Notes under the pieces: generated by a model | What the model was told of the DNA's origin: nothing | The model's input: only the letters and a program-made list of their open reading frames with translations | The model's database searches: none | Origin: Rhizobium sp. RCAM05350 | GTDB lineage: Bacteria > Pseudomonadota > Alphaproteobacteria > Rhizobiales > Rhizobiaceae | NCBI GenBank assembly: GCA_024426085.1 | Contig: CP087974.1 | Coordinates: 2,294,001-2,358,000, forward strand | DNA length: 64,000 nucleotides | Direction: 5' to 3' | Made by a program: the position numbers and the translations under genes | Shown: positions 20,016 to 30,680 of the stretch, piece by piece | Layout of the letters: each line of letters starts with the position of its first letter | How positions within the stretch are numbered: the first letter of the stretch is position 1

Positions 20016-20369
20016 TCAGATCGTCTTGTCAGCGATCTTGGATGGCTGCGGCTCCACGTCGATCGCACGAAAAGTCATGCGCGTGCCGCTCGTTGAGAGC
20101 CGTTTGAACACTGCTTCCAGTGCAGCAATCCGTCCCTTGGAATCCGACTTGCGCTCGAAATCGCGAAAGGCGACCTCGGTTTCCCATTCCACGATGGCGC
20201 GGACGATCCCGCCTTCGGTGCCGGCAAGAAACCGCGCCGCGATGAAGCCCGGATACGTGGCCACCCAGTCTCTCTGGATCTGCGCAAGTGCCAATGCAAT
20301 ATCCGGCTGACTTTCAGCGCCGGACGACGTGTAGTCGATCATCGAGTAGAAACGGTCGGAAGGTTTCAT
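20016..20369 (-). CDS. Antibiotic-biosynthesis-monooxygenase-like (ABM fold) protein
   Basis: A small alpha/beta ferredoxin-like protein of about 117 residues, starting MKPSDRFYSMIDYTSS. The segment IQRDWVATYPGFIAARFLAG followed by IVEWETEVAFRDFER is typical of dimeric ABM-fold proteins, where an aromatic residue follows a short repeat. No catalytic role can be assigned. It converges with the second MGMT-like gene (18-bp gap). Confidence 0.6.
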   Translation of the reverse strand: MKPSDRFYSMIDYTSSGAESQPDIALALAQIQRDWVATYPGFIAARFLAGTEGGIVRAIVEWETEVAFRDFERKSDSKGRIAALEAVFKRLSTSGTRMTFRAIDVEPQPSKIADKTI

Positions 20370-20564
20370 TCGCTCTTTCTGCAAGCTGCTGCCGGGGCCG
20401 GTTTCTTTCTACGGTTGCAGACAGACTGGCACCAAACGGCGTCCTTGAACAGGACGGTACTCTGACAATTTCGCCCGCAAAACGCCGCAAACCCTTCGTC
20501 CTTCTGCGCGCTGTTGCCAGTGCGCCGAAGAGATTGGGAAGCTTGCGTGCCGTCCATCCGTAGG

Positions 20565-20596
20565 CTATATACTGAACCACATGGTTCAGTATATAG
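20565..20596. promoter_or_regulatory. Large operator over the arsR start codon
   Basis: A 32-bp inverted repeat with perfect 15-bp arms containing ACTGAACCA and TGGTTCAGT and a 2-bp centre. The arsR ATG (20581) lies inside the right arm, so a bound dimer would cover the start region. No ribosome site is visible upstream, which hints at a short leader or leaderless message. Confidence 0.75.
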
Positions 20597-20940
20597 CACC
20601 CCGTCTCGACGCCTCGTTCGCCGCACTGTCGGACGCCACCCGACGCGGCGTTCTGGAGCAGCTCGGACGAGCAGATGCTTCGATCACGGAGCTTGCCGAG
20701 ATGTTCCACATGACTCTCACGGGCATGAAGAAGCACGTCCGCGTCCTGGAGCAGGCCGGGCTGGTCACTACGGAGAAAATCGGGCGCGTGCGGACCTGCA
20801 AGCTCGGCCTACGCCGGCTGGAGGAAGAGGCGGCATGGCTCGAGAGCTACCGCCAACTCTGGGATACACGCTTCTATGCGTTGGACGAGATTGTCGAGGA
20901 ATTGAAACAAAGGGAGAAAGTCGATGGACAAAGGAAGTGA
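20581..20940 (+). CDS. ArsR family transcriptional regulator
   Basis: A 119-residue winged-helix repressor starting MVQYIAPRLDASFAALSDAT, as in the ArsR group paired with AHSA1/SRPBCC genes. The DNA-binding helices are SITELAEMFHMTLTGMKKHV and the wing is GLVTTEKIGRVRTCKL. No metal-binding Cys pair is seen, so it may sense something other than a metal. Its end overlaps the AHSA1 gene by 17 bp. A strong operator overlaps its start, so it is very probably self-repressed. Confidence 0.9.
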   Translation: MVQYIAPRLDASFAALSDATRRGVLEQLGRADASITELAEMFHMTLTGMKKHVRVLEQAGLVTTEKIGRVRTCKLGLRRLEEEAAWLESYRQLWDTRFYALDEIVEELKQREKVDGQRK

Positions 20941-21436
20941 TCATGAGCCTAGGAACAGCCGCACGACGATCGAACGGAAGTCCGAGCGCGAGCTGGTCGT
21001 TACGCGGACCTTCAACGGCCCGGCGCGCATCGTCTATGAGGCATGGACCAGGCCAGAACTGTTCATGCGGTGGTGGGCACCGAAATCGACCGGCGTGCCT
21101 CTGCTGTCCTGCGACATGGATGTCCGTGTCGGCGGCGGCTACCGCGTTGCGTTTGGCCGGGATGCCTCAAGCGCCATGGAATTCTTCGGCAAGTATCTCG
21201 AAGTGATCCCGAATGCACGCCTCGTCTGGACGAATGAGGAAAGCGAAGACGCCGCCGTGACCACGGTGACCTTCGAAGACAAAGGCGACGTGACGCTTCT
21301 GACCCTGCACGAACTCTACCCCTCGAAGGAAGCTCTCGACGAAGCCATCGAAGGAATGGAGGGCGGCATGCCTGAGCAGTTCGAGCAGTTGGACGAACTG
21401 CTCGTTGCCTTGGGCGCAAGCGCGGGAGGATCTTGA
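20924..21436 (+). CDS. AHSA1/SRPBCC domain protein
   Basis: About 165-170 residues with the START-like ligand-binding fold: TRTFNGPARIVYEAWTRPEL, then FMRWWAPKSTGVP, DVRVGGGYRVAF and EGMEGGMPEQFEQLDELL. It overlaps arsR, and ArsR-AHSA1 pairs are common in rhizobia. The start may be the Met at 20924 (MDKGSDHEP); a GTG at 20939 is possible. The ligand is unknown. Confidence 0.85.
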   Translation: MDKGSDHEPRNSRTTIERKSERELVVTRTFNGPARIVYEAWTRPELFMRWWAPKSTGVPLLSCDMDVRVGGGYRVAFGRDASSAMEFFGKYLEVIPNARLVWTNEESEDAAVTTVTFEDKGDVTLLTLHELYPSKEALDEAIEGMEGGMPEQFEQLDELLVALGASAGGS

Positions 21437-21481
21437 CGCCGCCGGTCGTGCGGCCGGCCACTTAGACCGGGACGACGCTCA

Positions 21482-21505
21482 AACGGCGGCGAAACTCGCC
21501 GCCGT
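21482..21505 (-). terminator. Stem-loop downstream of guaA
   Basis: ACGGCGGCG and CGCCGCCGT form a perfect 9-bp stem with a 5-base loop, 12 bp after the guaA stop. The following T run is short, so termination may be weak. It may also serve the convergent AHSA1 gene. Confidence 0.6.
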
Positions 21506-21516
21506 CGTTGTATCCT

Positions 21517-23081
21517 TTACTCCCACTCGATCGTGCCCGGCGGCTTGCTTGTCACATCGTAGACGACGCGGTTGATGCCGCGGACTTCGTTGATGATGCG
21601 GGTGGCGGCGCGGCCGAGGAAGTCCATGTCGTAGTGGTAGAAGTCCGCCGTCATGCCGTCGACCGAGGTGACGGCGCGAAGGGCGCAGACGAATTCTGTA
21701 GGTGCGGCCATCGCCCATGACGCCGACGGTCTGGACCGGCAGCAGCACGGCAAAGGCCTGCCAGATGGCATCGTAAAGGCCCGCCTTGCGGATTTCGTCG
21801 AGATAGACGGCATCGGCTTCGCGCAGGATTTCCAGCTTTTCGCGGGTAATGCCGCCCGGGCAGCGGATGGCAAGGCCCGGACCCGGGAACGGGTGACGGC
21901 CGATGAAGCTATCGGGAAGGCCGAGTTCCTTGCCGAGGATGCGGACCTCGTCCTTGAACAGTTCGCGCAACGGCTCGACCAGCTGCATGTTCATGCGGGC
22001 CGGCAGGCCACCGACATTGTGGTGCGACTTGATGGTAACCGATGGGCCGCCGGTGAAGGAAACGCTTTCGATGACATCCGGATAGAGCGTACCCTGGGCG
22101 AGGAAATCGGCACCGCCGAGTTTCTTGGCTTCCGCCTCGAACACGTCGATGAACAGACGGCCGATGGTCTTGCGCTTGGTTTCCGGATCGCTCTCGCCTT
22201 CCAGCGCATTGATGAACATATCCGACGCATCGACGTGAACCAGGTGCAGATTGTAATGCTCCTTGAACATGGCGACGACGTCGGCCGCCTCGTTCTTGCG
22301 CATCAGGCCATGATCGACAAGGATGCAGGTCAGCTGGTCGCCGACTGCTTCATAGATCAGCAGCGCCGCGACGGAGCTATCGACGCCACCGGACAGGCCG
22401 CAGATGACGCGCTTGTCGCCGACCTGCTTGCGGATTTCGGCAACGGCCTTGTCGCGATAGGCGGCCATCGACCAGTCACCCTTGAGGCCGGCGATCTTGT
22501 GGACGAAATTGGCCAGAAGCTTGGCGCCATCGGGCGTGTGCACGACTTCCGGATGGAACTGCACGGCGTAGAATTTCTTCGCCTCGTTGGCGATGAAGGC
22601 AAACGGTGCGTTCGGGGAGGTGGCGACGACTTCGAAGCCGGCCGGGATCGCTGGTGACGCGGTCGCCATGGCTCATCCAGACCTGGTGGCGGGAGCCGAC
22701 GGTCCAGATACCGTCAAAGAGGGCGCATTCCTTGTCGATCTCGATGAAGGCGCGGCCGAATTCGCGGTGGTGACCGGCCTCGACCTTGCCGCCGAGCTGT
22801 TCGCACATGGTCTGCTGGCCGTAGCAGATGCCGAGAACCGGCAGGCCGCTGTCGAACACCATTTGCGGCGCACGCGGCGATCCGATGTCCAGCGTCGAAG
22901 CCGGGCTGCCGGAGAGAATGATCGCCTTCGGCTTCAGCCGCTTGAAGCCTTCATCGGCCGACTGGAAGGGCACGATCTCGCAATAGACGCCCGTCTCGCG
23001 CACGCGGCGGGCGATCAGCTGGGTGACCTGGCTGCCGAAATCGATGATGAGAACGGTATCGGGATGGACTGTCGCTGTCAT
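21517..23081 (-). CDS. guaA: GMP synthase, glutamine-hydrolysing (frameshifted)
   Basis: Converts XMP to GMP; an essential gene unless guanine is supplied. About 520 residues. The glutamine amidotransferase domain has LGICYGQQ with the catalytic Cys and FHPEVVHT. The ATP-pyrophosphatase domain has the P-loop [16 protein letters not shown], and the dimer domain ends [18 protein letters not shown]. Frame breaks near 22655 and 21700 split it into three pieces that join to the expected length. Breaks in such a gene argue for sequence error. Confidence 0.95.
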
Positions 23082-23160
23082 GATGCGCTTCCGCTGGCTT
23101 GGATCATTTTATGGGGAACTATGGCGAGCCTTTAAATAAAGGCGGCCCCAAGCGCAACGA

Positions 23161-23829
23161 TTACATTGCACCCGGACAATTTTGCGGCCTCAGACGGCGA
23201 TTTTCGCCTGATTTAACGGCCTTTTCCAGCGCATCGACCGCCGCTGCCAGCTTCTCGTCGATCACATGCAGATACTCCGTCCAGTCGCCGACATGCTTGA
23301 GTTCCGCCTTGCCATCGGAAATACCGCGCAGTCCGATCAGCGGCCGGCCGAACGACTGGCAGGCGCGAAGGACGGCAAAGGTCTCCATTTCGACCATGTC
23401 GGCGGCAACGGTTTCATAGGTCGCACCTGAAACGATGTTGGCGCCGGTCGAAAGACTGGCGGTCTTGACGCCAGGGATCTGCAACGGCAGATCGACCGTG
23501 ACAGGCAGATCGAGAAACGGCGTTGCGCCCTTTTCAAAGCCGAGCGGCGAGGCATCCATGTCGCGATAGGCAACGGAGATGGCCTGATAGACCTCCGCCT
23601 GCTCCAGCCGGGCAGAGCCGGCCGAACCGAGCGAGACGACAAGATCGGGCAGGCTGCCGCGATGAGCCAGCTCGGCAAGCGTCCGTGTCAACGTCACGGC
23701 GGCTTCGACCGGACCAACGCCGGTCATCAGCGGCGAGATGCGCTCGCGCAGGTGCACGCCGTATTCGGCATCGACGGCCATGACGTAGAGCAGGCTCTTG
23801 CCTGCCACATGCTTCAGTTCAAATGTCAT
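23161..23829 (-). CDS. 5'-methylthioadenosine/S-adenosylhomocysteine nucleosidase-like protein
   Basis: A 222-residue phosphorylase-fold nucleosidase (recycles MTA and SAH). It contains VVSLGSAGSARLEQAEVYQA, GANIVSGATYET and VEMETFAVLRACQ, with the base-binding Glu, followed by LIGLRGISDGKAEL, which carries the catalytic Asp. The last 15 residues look unconserved. The stop of the thioesterase gene and this start overlap by 4 bp (ATGA), so they are co-translated. Confidence 0.85.
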   Translation of the reverse strand: MTFELKHVAGKSLLYVMAVDAEYGVHLRERISPLMTGVGPVEAAVTLTRTLAELAHRGSLPDLVVSLGSAGSARLEQAEVYQAISVAYRDMDASPLGFEKGATPFLDLPVTVDLPLQIPGVKTASLSTGANIVSGATYETVAADMVEMETFAVLRACQSFGRPLIGLRGISDGKAELKHVGDWTEYLHVIDEKLAAAVDALEKAVKSGENRRLRPQNCPGAM

Positions 23830-24260
23830 CCTTCGATACCCTCGCGTCCGCGGATCACCATCATCGTGCCGGTCATCGAGGCGATCAGCTTGGCCGGGCC
23901 ATCCTGCGAGATCGCATAGCCGCGGCCGTCGGAAACAATGATCGTCGTGCCGGGCTTCGTCACTTCGCCGCGAAACAGGAAACGTTCGCCCCGGCCCGGC
24001 GACATCAGGTTGACCTTGAATTCGATGGTGAGGATCGAGGCATCGGGATCGATCACCGAATAGGCGGCATAGGTGCCGGCGGCATCCAGCGCTGCCGAAA
24101 TAATGCCGGCGTGCAGGAAACCATGCTGCTGGGTCAGTTTCTCATCGAACGGCAGTTCGATCTCGACAGAACCCTGCTCCACCCGCGTCAATTCTGCGCC
24201 GATGGTCGCCATGGCGGCCTGCCGATCGAAACTGTTGCGGATGCGCTCATGAAATTCCAC
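23826..24260 (-). CDS. PaaI family hotdog thioesterase
   Basis: A 144-residue hotdog-fold protein starting [20 protein letters not shown]. The active-site region is [20 protein letters not shown], equivalent to the HGG motif, with Asp at the catalytic position. Probably hydrolyses acyl-CoA thioesters; the substrate is unknown. It is translationally coupled to the downstream nucleosidase gene. The gene is intact. Confidence 0.85.
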   Translation of the reverse strand: MEFHERIRNSFDRQAAMATIGAELTRVEQGSVEIELPFDEKLTQQHGFLHAGIISAALDAAGTYAAYSVIDPDASILTIEFKVNLMSPGRGERFLFRGEVTKPGTTIIVSDGRGYAISQDGPAKLIASMTGTMMVIRGREGIEG

Positions 24261-24336
24261 CGTGTGCTCTCTATTGTCTCAGTTTCTGGTCGCCCGTTGC
24301 GCAGACAGTCGCATGGCGGAAAAACAAGGACAAGCC

Positions 24337-24787
24337 TCAATTCATGAGGAAAATCGATGCGTTGAGCACGGTGGCGAAGGCGACCCAGGCGAGATAGGGC
24401 ACAAACAGCAACGCCGACAGATAATCCTGCTTCCGGCTCGCTACGATGAAGCCGACGATCGAGATCAACAGCGCAATGATGACGATCAGCGCCAGCGCAA
24501 TTTCCTGAAATCCGAAGAACAGCGGCGACCAGGCGAAATTGAAGATCATCTGCGCCACCCAGAACTGCATGGCGGCCGTAGCGGTGATTGAGGAACGCAC
24601 GGGCGCCGACAAAGCCGATGACGACGTAAAGCACCGACCAGACCGGCGCGAAAATCCAGTTGGGCGGATTGAAGGATGGCTTGGCCAGCGACTGGTACCA
24701 TTCGCCGGGAATATTGTTGATGCCGATGAGCAGGCCACAACCGAGAACAAGGATGATGAAGAGGATATAGATCAGGAGACGGTTCAT
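24337..24787 (-). CDS. tspO: TspO/MBR family tryptophan-rich sensory protein (frameshifted)
   Basis: A membrane protein of about 150 residues with five predicted segments. The family signature is clear: [20 protein letters not shown] followed by [20 protein letters not shown]. One frame break near 24572 separates the second half, [20 protein letters not shown]. TspO proteins bind tetrapyrroles and are linked to stress and porphyrin handling in alphaproteobacteria. It lies upstream of the thioesterase gene on the same strand. Confidence 0.88.
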
Positions 24788-24868
24788 GCCGCGGACATAG
24801 GGCGGGTCTCGACGAACGCCAACCGGGCGGGGCTTTTAATTTGCCGCCCGCAATCCCACTATTGCTTT

Positions 24869-25408
24869 ATGGACGACTACAGACCTTTCGAGATCAGGCC
24901 AGGCACGGGCGATGATCTGTTCATGATTGCCGGCGTGCTGGTCGATACATGGCGATCGACCTTTCGCGGTTTGCTGGCAGACGACTTTCTCGACGGCATG
25001 TCTCGCGAGGAACAGGCCGTGCGCCACGCCCGGCGCATGGGGGTTCCGGGCGTTAGCTATCTCGTCGCGGTGGAGCCTGTGTCCGGCGAGATCATCGGCT
25101 TTGCCAATTTCGGTCCGGGGCGCGGCACGGTGCCTGACGATATCCATGAGATCTATGCGCTGTATGTTCGGGCTGAACATCAGGGTGTGGGCATCGGCAC
25201 CGCGCTTGTCTCAACGGCGGCAAGGCGCAGCGCGGAGCAAGGGGCAAAATCGCTGTTCGCCTGGGTCCTGTCTGGCAATCCCAACCGGCAATTCTACGAG
25301 CGGCTGGGGGCAAAAGCGGTCGAAACAACCAGTATCGGGCTGGGCAATCGGAGTTACGAACAGGTTGCCTATCTCTGGGAGGATATCGCGCTTCTCCTAC
25401 AGCGATGA
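24869..25408 (+). CDS. GNAT family N-acetyltransferase
   Basis: A 179-residue GNAT-fold enzyme. Motif A, the acetyl-CoA phosphate site, is RAEHQGVGIGTALVSTAARR, and motif B is VLSGNPNRQFYERLGAKAVE. The start MDDYRPFEIRPGTGDD at 24869 fits the usual first strand. The substrate is unknown. It is divergent from tspO and converges with the DUF1513 gene. The gene is intact. Confidence 0.88.
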   Translation: MDDYRPFEIRPGTGDDLFMIAGVLVDTWRSTFRGLLADDFLDGMSREEQAVRHARRMGVPGVSYLVAVEPVSGEIIGFANFGPGRGTVPDDIHEIYALYVRAEHQGVGIGTALVSTAARRSAEQGAKSLFAWVLSGNPNRQFYERLGAKAVETTSIGLGNRSYEQVAYLWEDIALLLQR

Positions 25409-25421
25409 TCGGCCTCTCCGC

Positions 25422-26526
25422 TCAGAACAGGCCGATCCTGACAATATGCTGGTCCCAGGCCACCCGGCTTTTGGTTTCGCCGAACGCGCCTGAATAGGAC
25501 GACGCAACGAAACCCTGCGCCGATGGCGCGATCCCGGCCGCATCGGCAAGGCTTTCCTGCCGCACGACGCGGCCGGTCCTTGCATCCACCGTCACCGCGG
25601 CTCCGCCCTTCGGCGATGTCAGCCCGACCAGCCCATCGCGCCGGTTGACGGCGATGGCGCCGACATAATTAGCGAGCGCCAGCGTCGTTTCTTCGGGCAG
25701 GTCGAGAAACCGGATGTCCTCGCCGCGCGAGAAGGAGCCGGCGAGCGGCGGCAGGTCGTTGCGGGCGCCCTCGTACTGGCAGGCGAACCAGACTTTTCCA
25801 TCTGCATCGATATCGACATGGCGGGTCGAGAGCTGCCGCAGGTTATCGGGCATGGCGTGGCGCTCGATCAACGCGCCGGTGGCCGTGTCGATCAGCGCCA
25901 GCGACGGTTCCATATGATCGAGATTGAGCTTGGTGCGGCCGAAATCCGGATGGGTTTCGATGCCGCCATTGGCGACGACGAGCATGTGGCCATCGGCCGA
26001 CAGGGTCATGTCGTGCGGACCGATGCCATAGGAGGGAAATTCACCGACACGGGCAAAGCTGTTGGTGCCGTCATAAACGCCAATCATGCCGCGATTGCCG
26101 GCAAAGTCGTTCTCGGTGGCATAGAGCAAGCGCCCATCGGCGGAGAAGCAGCCATGGCCATAAAAGTGCCGGCCCTCGACCGAAGTGATAACGATAGGCT
26201 CGATGCTGTCATCCGGCGCGAAAATCATCGCATAGGTGCCGGGACGGCGGGCAAAGGCAACGGCGCGGTTGCTGACCGGCGACCAGGTCATGCCATGCGC
26301 ACGGGCGGGCAGCGGCACCCGCTCGATGATCGCCCCCTCCTCCGTCAGCGTCGCCACGCCATAGGAACCATCGGGCGCCATGAAGGCGGAGGTATAGATC
26401 GCATCAGTGCGCGACAGGGCGAAGGCCGCTTGCAGGGGCAAGGGTTGCCGCCCAGGCAGCACCCGCCATCGTCAGGAAGGTGCGGCGGTCGGTGAGGATT
26501 TGGCTGGAGATGTTTCGATATGCCAT
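25422..26526 (-). CDS. DUF1513 protein with Tat-type signal (frameshifted at N-terminus)
   Basis: About 367 residues. The N-terminus has TDRRTFLTMAGAAWAA, a twin-arginine-like signal, followed after a frame break near 26450 by a beta-propeller-like body (YGIGPHDMTLSADGHMLVVA; LDHMEPSLALIDTATG). DUF1513 proteins occur with imelysins and di-haem oxidoreductases in iron-uptake clusters, as here. A periplasmic location is inferred. The corA gene separates it from the rest of the cluster. The biochemical role is unknown. Confidence 0.8.
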
Positions 26527-26577
26527 GCGATTTCCGTCAGCATAAATTGCCGTTGACTGGGTTGGCCCCGCCCCTTC

Positions 26578-26710
26578 CCGTCATTCCTGTGCTCGTCACA
26601 GGAATCCAGCTACACGACGTCCGTCGCGTGAAAGAGTCTTTCGCTCACGGACGTGAGCGAGCAGATCCCTGCCACCAGTCCTCGGGTTAAACCCGAGGAG
26701 AGGATGACGG
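26578..26710. repeat. Palindromic intergenic repeat, copy 2
   Basis: Begins with the same arm as the repeat at 6470-6586 (TTCCTGTGCTCGTCACAGG) and ends with GGATGACGG, the inverse of its start. The middle differs and contains a CTCGGGTTAAACCCGAG palindrome. It lies between corA and the DUF1513 gene. Confidence 0.75.
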
Positions 26711-26751
26711 AGAATGGAGCATCCGTTCCATATCATCATAAAATTCTCAGC

Positions 26752-27742
26752 CTAAAGCCAGCCCCGCCGCTTGAAATAGAGGAACGGCAGGAAGGCCGAC
26801 AGCACCATCATGAACAGCGCCATCGGATAACCAAACTGGAATTTCAGCTCCGGCATGACATCGAAGTTCATGCCATAGATCGAGGCGACCAGCGTCGGTG
26901 GAAGGAAGACGACGGCGGCCACCGAGAAGATCTTGATGATCTGGTTCTGCTCGAGGTTGATCAGGCCCAGCGTTGCATCGAGCAGGAAATTGATCTTGTT
27001 CGACAGGAACAGCGCGTGGTCACCGAGCGAGGCGGCATCGCGCTGGATCAGCTTGATCCGCTGGCGGCTTTCCTTGATCGCCTTGCGCGTGCCGATGCCG
27101 TCCAGCGCCGTATGATAGGCAACAAGACGTCCAACGCTGACGAGGCTTTCACGGATGATGCTGAGGAAATCACCCTTCTGGCCGATCTGCTCGATCAGCG
27201 ACTGCAAATCACGGGTCTTTTTCGTGGCGCTGGAATTGGTCTTGCGGAATACTTCGCGCGAAATGACGTCGATCTCATTGCCGATCCGCTCTAGAGCGTC
27301 CGCCGTGCGGTCAATCATCGCCTCGAGCAATCCGAGCATCACCAGCTCGCCGCTTTCGCAGGAAGCGCCGTTCAGGCGCTGCATGCGTGCGGCATAGAGA
27401 TGAAACGGCTTTGGATCGGCATGGCGGACCGTCACCAGGGTCGCGCCCTTCAGGATGAAGGTGACGGGCACCTTGACCGGGTTGTCGCTGTCAAGTTCGG
27501 TCGCCGCCGTCATCGTCATGAACTCGGCGCCGTCCTCCTGATACAGACGATCGGAAAGTTCGATCTCCTGCATTTCATCCCGTGTCGGAATTTCTGATGC
27601 CGAGATGCTGCTCGACGACGCGGGTTTCATCCTGAGCGGGATTGAACAGGTCGAACCATACGATCGGGGTGGCTTCACCCAGTTCCGGAATGGCATCGAT
27701 AAGGGCAAGGTGATTGTTCTGGCAGGAATAAATGCGCAGCAT
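26752..27742 (-). CDS. corA: CorA-family magnesium/divalent cation transporter (frameshifted at N-terminus)
   Basis: About 330 residues. The large cytosolic domain contains LLEAMIDRTADALERIGNEI and a long helix to LSNKINFLLDATLGLINLEQ. Two C-terminal membrane helices flank the invariant pore loop YGMNFDVMPELKF (GMN motif). The protein ends FLYFKRRGWL. The start at 27742 gives MLRIYSCQNNHLALIDAIPE; the frame breaks near 27590. It sits within an iron-related cluster on the same strand, an unusual neighbour. Confidence 0.88.
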
Positions 27743-27958
27743 GTCGGGTTCCAATCTGGCAAGTCATCGACCGCCAGCGGAAACCCCTTGTGATCAGGGC
27801 CTGACGATCGAAAAAATCGAAGCTCTACTTCGACTGTCGGGGTTCATGATCCGTTGATCCTTGTTTGGCCGTGCCCACAGGTGAACACGGTCGATCCATT
27901 GCGCCAATGTGCGTTTGTTGTCAACCGCTTGCTGGCTACCGGAATGCAGTCTTTTTGC

Positions 27959-29089
27959 TCAGTCGCCATCGGCAAAAGAGAAGCCGGAGCTCAGCCCGAT
28001 CGCAGCGCCAAAATCCAGATTGAGCCGCTGCAGGACATCGTTGGTATTCTGCAGGATGCGGTTCAGCCTGCCGCGCTGCTCGTCATTGGCAATCGCCTCT
28101 TCGACCGGCAAATCGATCTCGTCGAGATCGTCGACGATGGCCTGCAGCAGGTAGTTGACCGCGCTGACCACATCGCCGTGGCCATCCGGCAGGAGAGCCT
28201 TCATGTCGGCCGAGTTGAACAGGGTCTGCAGCGCGGTAAAATTCGCCGAGAGCGCCGGCATGGTGTTGCCGGAGCGCCAGTAGATCGCCATTTTCGGATG
28301 GCCCTTGTCGGACTCGCCCTTGATGATGCCGGCATAAAAAGGCCTGCAGGCGCTGGTCCCGGATGGCTTCGACACCATGGACGAGTATCCCTGAGCAACT
28401 CGGTGGCCGCTTCCTTGCCGTCGTGGTAGATCGGATTGTTCGGCCCCGGGTTCTTCCAGGCGGACTGGATACCATCCGGCTTTTCCCATTCGGCATGAAG
28501 CTCGCCGGCCACCGCTTTCAGGTTGTCGGCTATGGCTGCGCCGTAGCGGCAGCGAAAGCCGTTCTTCTCGGTCGGCAGGACTTCGGCTCCGGTGCCGTAA
28601 AGCACATATTCGAGCGCACCGAGGCCCTGCGCTGCGGACGCTCTTGCCTTTCAGGCTTTCCGCCGAGGTGGCGGTTTCGTCATTCGTCGCCAGAATGCGC
28701 TGGACCTGTTTCAGGCCGGTGCTCTTGCGATCGGGGAAAAACAGGAAGCGCTCGAAGCGGTTGCCCTCGATCACAGGCCCGACGCGAACGATCTCGATCG
28801 TCGACCACTGCTGGACGACTTCGTCAAAGCTCATCTGCACATCGCCGAGCGTTTCATCAGAGGGCTTTTCGCACAACATATGCGCGGCCTCAGCCAGCGT
28901 CTCCGTGCCCTCCAGCAGGTCGCGGTAGCCGGGGCGGATGAAATCATCGACGGCCTTCTGCATGACGCCAGGAACGGCATCCTGTTTCAGCCCGGCGCGC
29001 GGCGCGATCGCCTCTTCATCTTCTGCCATGGCAGATAGCGGCAGGAAGGCAAGGCTCAAACCGAGAAGCAGGATATGCCGGTGGCGCAT
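27959..29089 (-). CDS. Imelysin family protein, second of the cluster (frameshifted)
   Basis: A periplasmic imelysin-like protein of about 370 residues with signal peptide MRHRHILLLGLSLAFLPLSAMA. The helical domain includes MQKAVDDFIRPGYRDLLEGT and, in the middle, GALEYVLYGTGAEVL. Two nearby frame breaks (about 28640 and 28370) displace the central segment but the outer parts stay in register. Imelysins are linked to iron uptake. Its ATG overlaps the stop of the di-haem gene (TGATG), so the two are co-translated. Confidence 0.82.
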   Translation of the reverse strand: MRHRHILLLGLSLAFLPLSAMAEDEEAIAPRAGLKQDAVPGVMQKAVDDFIRPGYRDLLEGTETLAEAAHMLCEKPSDETLGDVQMSFDEVVQQWSTIEIVRVGPVIEGNRFERFLFFPDRKSTGLKQVQRILATNDETATSAESLKGKSVRSAGPRCARICALRHRSRSPADREERLSLPLRRSHSRQPESGGRRASCRMGKAGWYPVRLEEPGAEQSDLPRRQGSGHRVAQGYSSMVSKPSGTSACRPFYAGIIKGESDKGHPKMAIYWRSGNTMPALSANFTALQTLFNSADMKALLPDGHGDVVSAVNYLLQAIVDDLDEIDLPVEEAIANDEQRGRLNRILQNTNDVLQRLNLDFGAAIGLSSGFSFADGD

Positions 29090-30676
29090 CAGAGAGACTC
29101 CAGAAATGTAATCAGGGCTTGTCTATCGGCTTTTTCCAGCGCGGCAAACCGGTCGCGGGCCTTTGCCGCCTCGCCGCCATGCCACAGAATGGCTTCCGTC
29201 AGGTTCGGGCGCGGCCGTCATGCAGGAAGAACGTGTGCCCGCTGACCGTCTTCGTCAAGCCGATGCCCCAGAGCGGCGGCGTGCGCCATTCGCTACCCGA
29301 TGCGACGCCCACCGGCTGGCCGTCGGCAAGGCCTTCGCCCATGTCATGCAGCAGGAAATCGGAATAGGGCCAGATCAGCTGGAACGCATGTGCTTTGTTG
29401 GCGGCATCGCGGCGCGTCACGAATTTCGGCACATGGCAGGAAACGCAGCCGGTATCGTAAAACACCTTCTTGCCGGCAAGCGTTTCGGCAAAGCTCGCCT
29501 TGCGCCGCGCCGGGACCGCGAGGTTCTCGGAATAGAAAGTGATGAGGCCGAGGACAGGATCGGGCGCTTCTGTATCTCCCAACCGCGCCTGCACGCCGTC
29601 GGCCATCGCCAGACAGACCGTCTGGGCAGACGTGCAATCGCCATGGCTGCGCCGGGCGTCGGGCGACGAGATGCCGATATCGCCGGCCAGCGCGTCGGCT
29701 GCCTGCTGGCGCACCGTGGCGCTCTGGGCCTTCCAGCCGAAACGGCCGAGCGCCAGCGTGCCGGATTGCGGATCGCGGACCATCGGCACCTTGCCGCTGA
29801 TGCCATCGCCATTGGTATCGTCCGGATCGGCATTGGCGATGATATCGGCGGGATGAATGGCCTCGATCAGGCCGAGGCCCGACATCACCTGCGTCACCCC
29901 GCGGCGACAGGGTCGTCGCCGGATCGAGCGGGCCATAGCCGGGCTTGTCGATCGCATATTGCGGCTTTCGCAGGGACACGTTTTCCCCGCCCGCCAGCTT
30001 CACCGGTATTTCAGTATAGCGGATGCGCATATGACCTTCAGCGGGAAGACCGGGCACAGCGCTATCCTGCAACTGCTGGCCATAGACAGGATCGGGGAAG
30101 CTCAGCACCTCATGCGCCGCGATCGCTGCGCGCTCGGCATCGGTCTTTGGTGCACGGGCAAGGCGCAGGAACATCGATGTCGCGTCATCAGAGCCTTCCG
30201 GCGGATGACCGCGGCCGTCCTTCAGATGACAGGTCTGGCAGGCGCGGGCATTGTAGAGCGGCCCCAGACCATCCGAGGCCTGCGTCGACGAGGGTGACGA
30301 CACCCAGAGCTTGCGGAACAGCGCATTGCCGAGCTTGAAGCTCTCTTCCTCGGCAAAGGTGATGTTGGCGGAGAATTGCGAGAGAATGTCCTGATTGACC
30401 GACGCGATCGACGTGCCCGCTCCGCCGGACATGGCTTCGAACTTTTCCGCCCTGGCAAACCCGGTGGCGGAACGCGTCACAGTCTCTACGCGCGCGGTCG
30501 GCGGCGGTCAGATCATCGCGGGTGGAGGACAGCGGGAGCGTTTCCGCACGGCCTTCCGTTTTGGCCGGAGGTTCCCCGGCCAGCATACTGCCGCCAAGAA
30601 CGGAAAAGCCGCCCGCCGCTGTCAGAAACAGAACGGCAGACGGCACAATCAGGCGTCGGACAAGCCAAGCACGCAT
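29089..30676 (-). CDS. Di-haem oxidoreductase family protein (DUF1111; frameshifted)
   Basis: A secreted c-type cytochrome-like protein of about 525 residues. It starts with a hydrophobic signal (RRLIVPSAVLFLTAAGGF). Two haem-binding CXXCH motifs are present: NARACQTCHLKDGRGHPPEG and TGCVSCHVPKFVTR. Frame breaks occur near 30470, 29910 and 29205; the end AILWHGGEAAKARDRF then reaches TFLESL at 29089. Such proteins form clusters with imelysins in alphaproteobacteria and probably help periplasmic iron oxidation or transfer (inference). Confidence 0.83.
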
Positions 30677-30680
30677 TCAG

